Shown in pieces: positions 58,675 through 64,000 of a stretch of 64,000 bases of DNA. This stretch comes from Drosophila persimilis (Eukaryota > Arthropoda > Insecta > Diptera > Drosophilidae). The first letter of the stretch is position 1; every line of letters starts with the position of its first letter. Made by a program: the position numbers and the translations under genes. Below the pieces are notes generated by a model. The model ran no database searches and was not told the origin of the DNA. It saw only the letters and a list, made by a program, of their open reading frames with translations. Location of the stretch: assembly GCF_003286085.1 (NCBI RefSeq), contig NW_020825330.1, positions 1,798,001 to 1,862,000 of the forward strand, in the 5' to 3' direction.

Positions 58675-58708
<34 letters not shown>
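58675..58708. repeat. TCG trinucleotide microsatellite
   Basis: Eleven perfect TCG units. They give false poly-Ser and poly-Arg frames, and no splice signals flank them. Confidence 0.9.
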
Positions 58709-60250
58709 CGACATGTCATCATCAGCACAAGCGCCACGCGACAACTTCATTTTGTGGGGCCTCGGGCCTTCCTCCCGCCTCCCGCCCCACGCCTCACGCC
58801 TCCGGGAATAACGGCAAAGACAGCCCCGGGATCGACATCGACGTTGGCAAGTGACAGTTGAGAAGCCGCGCAGGAATAACTTTAAAACTGAAAAGATGTG
58901 CTATTGAACTCAGAGTTAAACAAAGACCTTCCCGGAGCAATTTCAGCAGAGATTCTCCATTGCAAGATACATATTTTAGCTTTTAAAATATTAAGTCCAC
59001 AATGTAAATCTCTATCAACTCTTTTTTGGAATGCCCCCCTGCCGGGGACTCGATGCAATGTCCAATGAGTTTCTTAGCAATTGGAGGTGTCAATGTGAAT
59101 GTTGATTGATGAACAGGCTCCAGCCCCACAGCCCCAATCGTGTTTTACCTAGCACCTCCAGCACCGCGACTCTGAACGACATATGGGCGCTGTCGTCTGC
59201 CCTGTCAACGCAATGCCAACGACCATCTTCCCAGTAAGAAAGCGTGACTGGATGAGGTCTGTGGATGACCCTTTAAACACACATTTAAGACATGCGAGCG
59301 CCATTAAAGCCGCTCAGGAAGTTGTCGGCGAGCAGAACCATTAAATTTGATATACGACAATAAGCGTGGATAATGCGTTAAAGGAGCTCAAGCAGAAGCC
59401 AGAAGGGGAGTCAGACACAGTCCCGCACGAAAGAAAATGAAGATGAAACCGGGCCAAGCAGCGTCGTACAGTCAAAGCCATAAATTAAGGGGCCCCACCA
59501 GCGACAGCAAACTAAATAGAATGAGCCAAGTCGGACAGTCAGACAAGATGGGCGGACCCGGTCTCAAAGTGAAATGAAGTGCAGGTAAAGTGCATTTCCA
59601 GCCAACGTGTAGGTCAGCGGTAATACCCCCTGCCGTGCACCGATAGCACAGTGGGGCAAAGCCATGTGAAACCAAGTAGATCTGCCAATGCCTGATGGTG
59701 AGAGAATCATGAGAATATACCTTGAATTGACTCCCTTCAGAATGGGTCCTTGTAGGACGAAACTCAAATCCCTCTCATTAGGAGTTGTTCTCAATCCTCT
59801 GCCGAGTAGCTCCCAAGTATCACCCAAAGAGCTTCCACTGTTCCACTGTTGCCTGATTATTCTGGTTCTTCTTGGCCTCCTCGTCCAACCCTCACTTAAG
59901 CTCCTTTCCGACTGCACTGCTTTAAGCCAGGAGCTGGAGCCAAAGCGAAAGCCAAACGGAATCGGGCAGTTCAATAATAGAAATAGCCACGGCTTAAGCC
60001 TTTAAGTTGCCAATTACAATGAAAATTGATTTTATTTCGCTCTTTCTCGCTGTTGGTATTTGGCATTTCTTTTCTCCCTCTGAATCTCTTCCACTTCTTT
60101 TTTATTTGGGCATTGTTTTGGTTCAGTCTGGCCCCCAGTCCCAGTCCTCTCTTGAGCCACTCCTGGACCTCCAACTCCCCCGTTACTGGGCTTTTATGAA
60201 AGACACAGATGGCTGGGCATCGTTCCAGGGCTCCCCCCGAGTGATGTTCT

Positions 60251-60346
60251 CGCTGCTGCTGATGCTTCTGCTGCTTCTACTGCTTCTGCTGCTGCTTTTG
60301 TTTCGATGTCTGCTGCTGCTGCTGTTGCTGCTGCTGGGTTGTCTGC
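60251..60346. repeat. CTG-rich trinucleotide repeat
   Basis: CTG/CTT units with interruptions. The plus strand gives a false poly-Leu membrane-like frame and the minus strand a Ser/Arg frame. Confidence 0.85.
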
Positions 60347-61589
60347 TGGCAAAGTGCCGAATGTACATAATGCCAGTGGATTAGGGCTTAGTTTATCAGC
60401 GTTTCCACTGCCAATGTCAAGGTCAAGCTCGTAAGCGCGTATGACAACAGCATTAAGCTTTGCTCTGTTTGCGTGTCCCCGTCGGTGTCTGTATGCGTGT
60501 TCACTGTATAGTGTACACAGTACAGTGTCCGCGTCTGTGTGTGTGTGCCTGCTTTAGCATTGGAAATAAATTTGATATTAGCCACTTTAGTGGGCCGCTT
60601 GCAGTCGCCAGCTGTTGAGCTATTAACATACAATTATGCCAAAATGCCAATCAAGTGCAGACAGCACCGGACAGAGCCGAACGTGTTGCCAGCAGCCCCC
60701 GCAACGGCCCCCGGGGACTATCTGAGGACTACTACTGGCTGGCCTTGTCCTTGGCCCTGGCCATTTATCATGGTAATAGGCAAACGCGTGCTGGAATCGT
60801 TGTTTTGATTTAACGATCCCGTTTTGCTGCAATCAAAGTATCTCAGACGCACACTCAACCCCGCGTGAGGACACTGGACACTAGACTCTAGACAGTGGGC
60901 AGTGGACAGTGGACAGTGAATGGACTGCTCACTTGTCTGAGCAGCCAATAAAAAAGTAAAGATGCCCCAGACGGGAAAGAAATTGAAATGTTCTCATCGG
61001 CTAGCCGAAGCCTGCATATGCTTCAAGGATCTCCATCCTTAAGTGGGTGTTTTCCTGAGCTGGAATACTGGCTGTATACCCACGTAGCTTATTAGCAAAA
61101 GCTCGAACTTCATTGAGATTTGATCTAACTTTGCGAATCTATGGTTTATTCGCTTGTTGGAATATTACCCATAAAAGAAATCATTTTTATCCTTACCGTT
61201 ACATCTTTAACCACATACAGATCTTCGGATCATTAGGGATTACCCAATTCGATGGCCAGCCACGCAGACTCTTTGGACTTTGAAAGGGTACACCCGCGTC
61301 GAGAGGCCGAAATCTTCTTATTTACTTAATGTGCAAGTGGCAATAAAACTTTCGCTTGCCGCGTGCAGGGTAGGGTCTGTGCCAGTGCCTGTGTCGGCCA
61401 CAACGGCAGCGTCTGCGCCAGCGTCTGCGCCAGCGTCGCTGCAGATGCGGCAAATAAAGTGCTAAGCAGTTTTTTATGATTATGACGAAAGGCTTTTTGG
61501 GGGTAGCCGTGGCCGTAGTCGTAGCACGTGTCTGTGGGCTTGAATCTGTGCGCCAGTGTTTGTCCTCGCCTCTGAATGGCTGTTTGGGT

Positions 61590-61648
61590 TGCGGCTGTGG
61601 CTGCTGCTGCCGCTGCTGTTGCCGCTGCTGTTGCCGCTGCTGTTGCGG
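61590..61648. repeat. CCGCTGCTGTTG 12-mer array
   Basis: Three near-identical 12 bp units are preceded by CTG repeats. The reverse strand reads as a false Gln/Arg-rich frame. Confidence 0.85.
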
Positions 61649-62913
61649 CGCCCTGAAGTATGCCACAATATGATGTGCCATGCGAGACACTTCGCCGACA
61701 TTGTGTGTGGCTCAAAGCGCAGCATCGATTCATGGCTCATTCCGCGGTGACTGCACTTAATCGTAATGCCTTCTGGAGAATCCACAGCAGCAGCTTACTC
61801 GAGTTGATAGATGCAAGATAGATGCAGTTCTCACTACAGTGTGTCCCTTTGTAGCGACTTAAGGCAAAGTCCATTATAATGCAAACATTCAATGGCTTGG
61901 AAGGCGTGTGGGTGGGGGTGTGGCTGTGGCTGTGGCTATGGAGTGAGATATGGCGAAGGCCCAACATTAACTAATTGTGTGATTCGCGCTGTGGCTTTCC
62001 TGTTTGCACTCCGATGTGATGGAATTCCCTCAAAGATTGAGTTAATAGGGCTGGTGTTTTCCGAAGGAATTTGTTTAAAAGGAAAACTAATTACTTGAAA
62101 AATCTCAATTACAAATATCGAAGTCTGCTTTTTAACAGGGTTTTTCCCCTGGCGAAAGGCTTTAGCTCTTTAGCTTTTATTATCCAGAAATGTCAAGTAA
62201 TTTGGAGAATTTAATCGTCCATCGACTGTAAAACGTAGCGCAAAATAAGAATAAAATCGCTCCGCAAGTGGGTAAAAACGAGCTATTAGGTAGCTCTGGG
62301 TAGGTTAGGTTTCACGCTATCCAGCATTGCATGGGGGGAGTGCAAATCCCCCCAAATTGAGAGAGTCTCCAGGACATCCCATACGCATCCAATCCGTTGG
62401 AATATCTGATTGCTTATCTGTGATGTGCTCTGGCAAATTGAAAACTCTTAATATAATTTGTAATTGGATCACAAAACATCGTTTGCCGGGTTGGTCGTGC
62501 AGAGACGGGGAGCAGGGAGCAGGGAGCAGGGGACAGGGACAGGGAGCAGGGGAAAACTGCCAGTTGGCATAACTGATAATTTGATTACTATATGCAGCAG
62601 GATGCTGCTGCAGTTTGTGCCTGGGGCAGGGGTGGGGCTTCTGTGTGGGTCTGAGTGGGAGGGCGAGGGTCGAATCATGAGCTTGGGTTTCCTCTGCTGC
62701 TTCCAACTTGTCTGCCTTGGGTGCCGTACTCGCAGATACTCGTATCTCGCTGCCAATTTTCCCCCGTCTGTGCATGTGTGCATCCATGTGATAACAGCCT
62801 TGTATGTATGCGAGTTTTGTACTTACTCTGTGACGAAAATTGTTACTCAAGTCATTTTTGCTCTTCTTATTTAGGAAATTGTGTAATTGCATTGCGAAAA
62901 GGGAGACAGATGC

Positions 62914-62920
<7 letters not shown>

Positions 62921-62968
<48 letters not shown>
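62921..62968. repeat. GA dinucleotide microsatellite
   Basis: About 23 perfect GA units, the longest dinucleotide tract in the window. Confidence 0.95.
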
Positions 62969-62970
<2 letters not shown>

Positions 62971-64000
62971 CAGTTGCCAGCATGTTATGCGGGAGGTCTG
63001 AAGGATAGTTGGATTGATGATTCCGCCTCTTGTTGCATTATTCATTGAATTCATTAAGCAGCGGACTCCCCGCCAGCAAATCACACTCAAATCAAATTAA
63101 TGACTCTGATGAAGCGCCTTTGACTGGATCTGCATTTGCGAATGCGAATCGCAACCCACTTCCCCTACCTTTTCCATTCCCATTCCCATTCGATTACCGC
63201 CAGCTCCACTTATCCATTCACATTCACATGCACTGCATATCCCCACATCCACTCCCACTTCAGCCCCCAGCCATTTTCGCAGAGAAAAGCGATCCAAGAG
63301 AACACCTGCCGAACAGACGGCAACGCCATCAAAATGGGAGCTCACTTTGCGGATTATCATTATAAATGGATGGTCATGTCGGCCCCAATAACGTTTAGTC
63401 ATCAAAAAACTATCAAACTTCGCCGCCGATTCGTGACTGCGGATGGGGGGTATACGTTTTTATGGTAAAGACGTTCTGTAAGCTGCAAAATTCAAATTTG
63501 ATAGCCTGACAAAGGGAACAAAGGGACCATCTTTAATGTGAAATGTGAAGTGTGAAGGAAAATCTGTGCGAGTTATTGCCAGTCGTTGGCTGCCAGATCG
63601 GATTCCGGAGAGCAGCGCACACATCTCTGCATCTCTGCATGTCGCATGGATATTACTTTTGCAATCCAATCCCAAAGCTGCCGCAGCTGGACCTGGCCGC
63701 CAAGAAGGATCCTTGCTGCAGCCAGTCAGAGCCGGAGGGTGCGACACCCTCGATCAATCGCAGCGCGTGACTTTCATTATCCCTCTTCAGCCAAACTCAA
63801 GGGGGGCGCCATCAGTCAGCCGGCTCTCCATTTAGCCTGAATAACATTTATCACCAGCACATATGACTCGTTTAATAACTGAAAATCCCCAAAACCAAAA
63901 AATCACAACGCAATCAAGGACATGCAAGCTGCATAGCAAGCAGGACAGATGTCTGCTGGGTCTCCGTTACTACATCATGCACTGAGAGAAAGCACACACT

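Larger units (their letters stand above)
51690..64000. other. Gene-free region
   Basis: About 12 kb with no supportable coding exon, RNA gene or recognised transposon. It contains GGTGAG repeats (52181-52209), a GGACCC/GGGTTC hairpin-like element (56044-56084), GGCTCC repeats (56792-56829), GT (57875-57900), TCG (58675-58708), CTG (60251-60346), a CCGCTGCTGTTG array (61590-61648) and GA (62921-62968). Open frames crossing these repeats are low-complexity. Confidence 0.6.

Noticed and set aside
60007-60384. A 125-codon plus-strand frame with a hydrophobic Leu-rich end that mimics a membrane protein
   Set aside because: The hydrophobic part is a translated CTG repeat, and the start lies in AT-rich non-coding DNA.
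62317-63090. A 257-codon minus-strand open frame
   Set aside because: It runs through the GA/CT microsatellite as poly Ser-Leu and shows no domain, signal or splice context.
1-64000. tRNA genes, rRNA, transposon ends and long terminal repeats
   Set aside because: By eye I found no A/B-box pair with a foldable cloverleaf, no long terminal direct or inverted repeats, and no reverse transcriptase or transposase motifs. A tRNAscan-SE and RepeatMasker run would be needed to exclude degraded copies.

Overview
This looks like Drosophila nuclear DNA, euchromatic and gene-sparse. It has phase-consistent GT-AG introns with short polypyrimidine acceptors, AATAAA signals, TATA boxes, and a dense scatter of di-, tri- and hexanucleotide repeats. 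The sex peptide receptor encoded here is very close to the D. melanogaster protein from TM1 to the C-terminus, but has a longer, alanine-rich N-terminus, so the species is probably not in the melanogaster subgroup. The repeat density would fit the obscura group, but that is only an inference. No prokaryotic, organellar or viral feature was seen.

Layout: (1) 1-29 kb has no supportable protein-coding gene. It holds one good candidate non-coding exon (9587-9651), which I infer to be a 5'-UTR exon of the receptor, followed by a possible 19 kb first intron. (2) 29.09-39.52 kb, plus strand, is the four-exon coding region of the sex peptide / myoinhibitory peptide receptor (SPR, a class A GPCR), followed by a long 3' UTR to about 41.3 kb. 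(3) 41.5-43.4 kb, minus strand, is an intronless, apparently secreted M13 (neprilysin-like) metalloprotease. It converges on SPR, and the two genes' poly(A) signals lie about 40 bp apart. (4) 43.4-49.4 kb is intergenic and repeat-rich. (5) 49.47-51.46 kb holds two small, divergently transcribed genes for secreted, Arg/Cys-rich proteins. They are paralogous to each other, share a cysteine spacing reminiscent of a degenerate Kazal fold, and sit around a roughly 0.5 kb region with a TATA box at each end. I reconstructed the minus-strand gene from three exons; its plus-strand partner has a single coding exon. (6) 51.7-64 kb has no gene I can support.

Functionally, SPR is the post-mating and myoinhibitory peptide receptor. 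An M13 peptidase next door is suggestive, because these enzymes degrade small peptides, but adjacency alone does not show a functional link. The divergent Cys-rich pair is the most interesting little-described element here. Most other open reading frames are products of microsatellites or GC-rich antisense strands.
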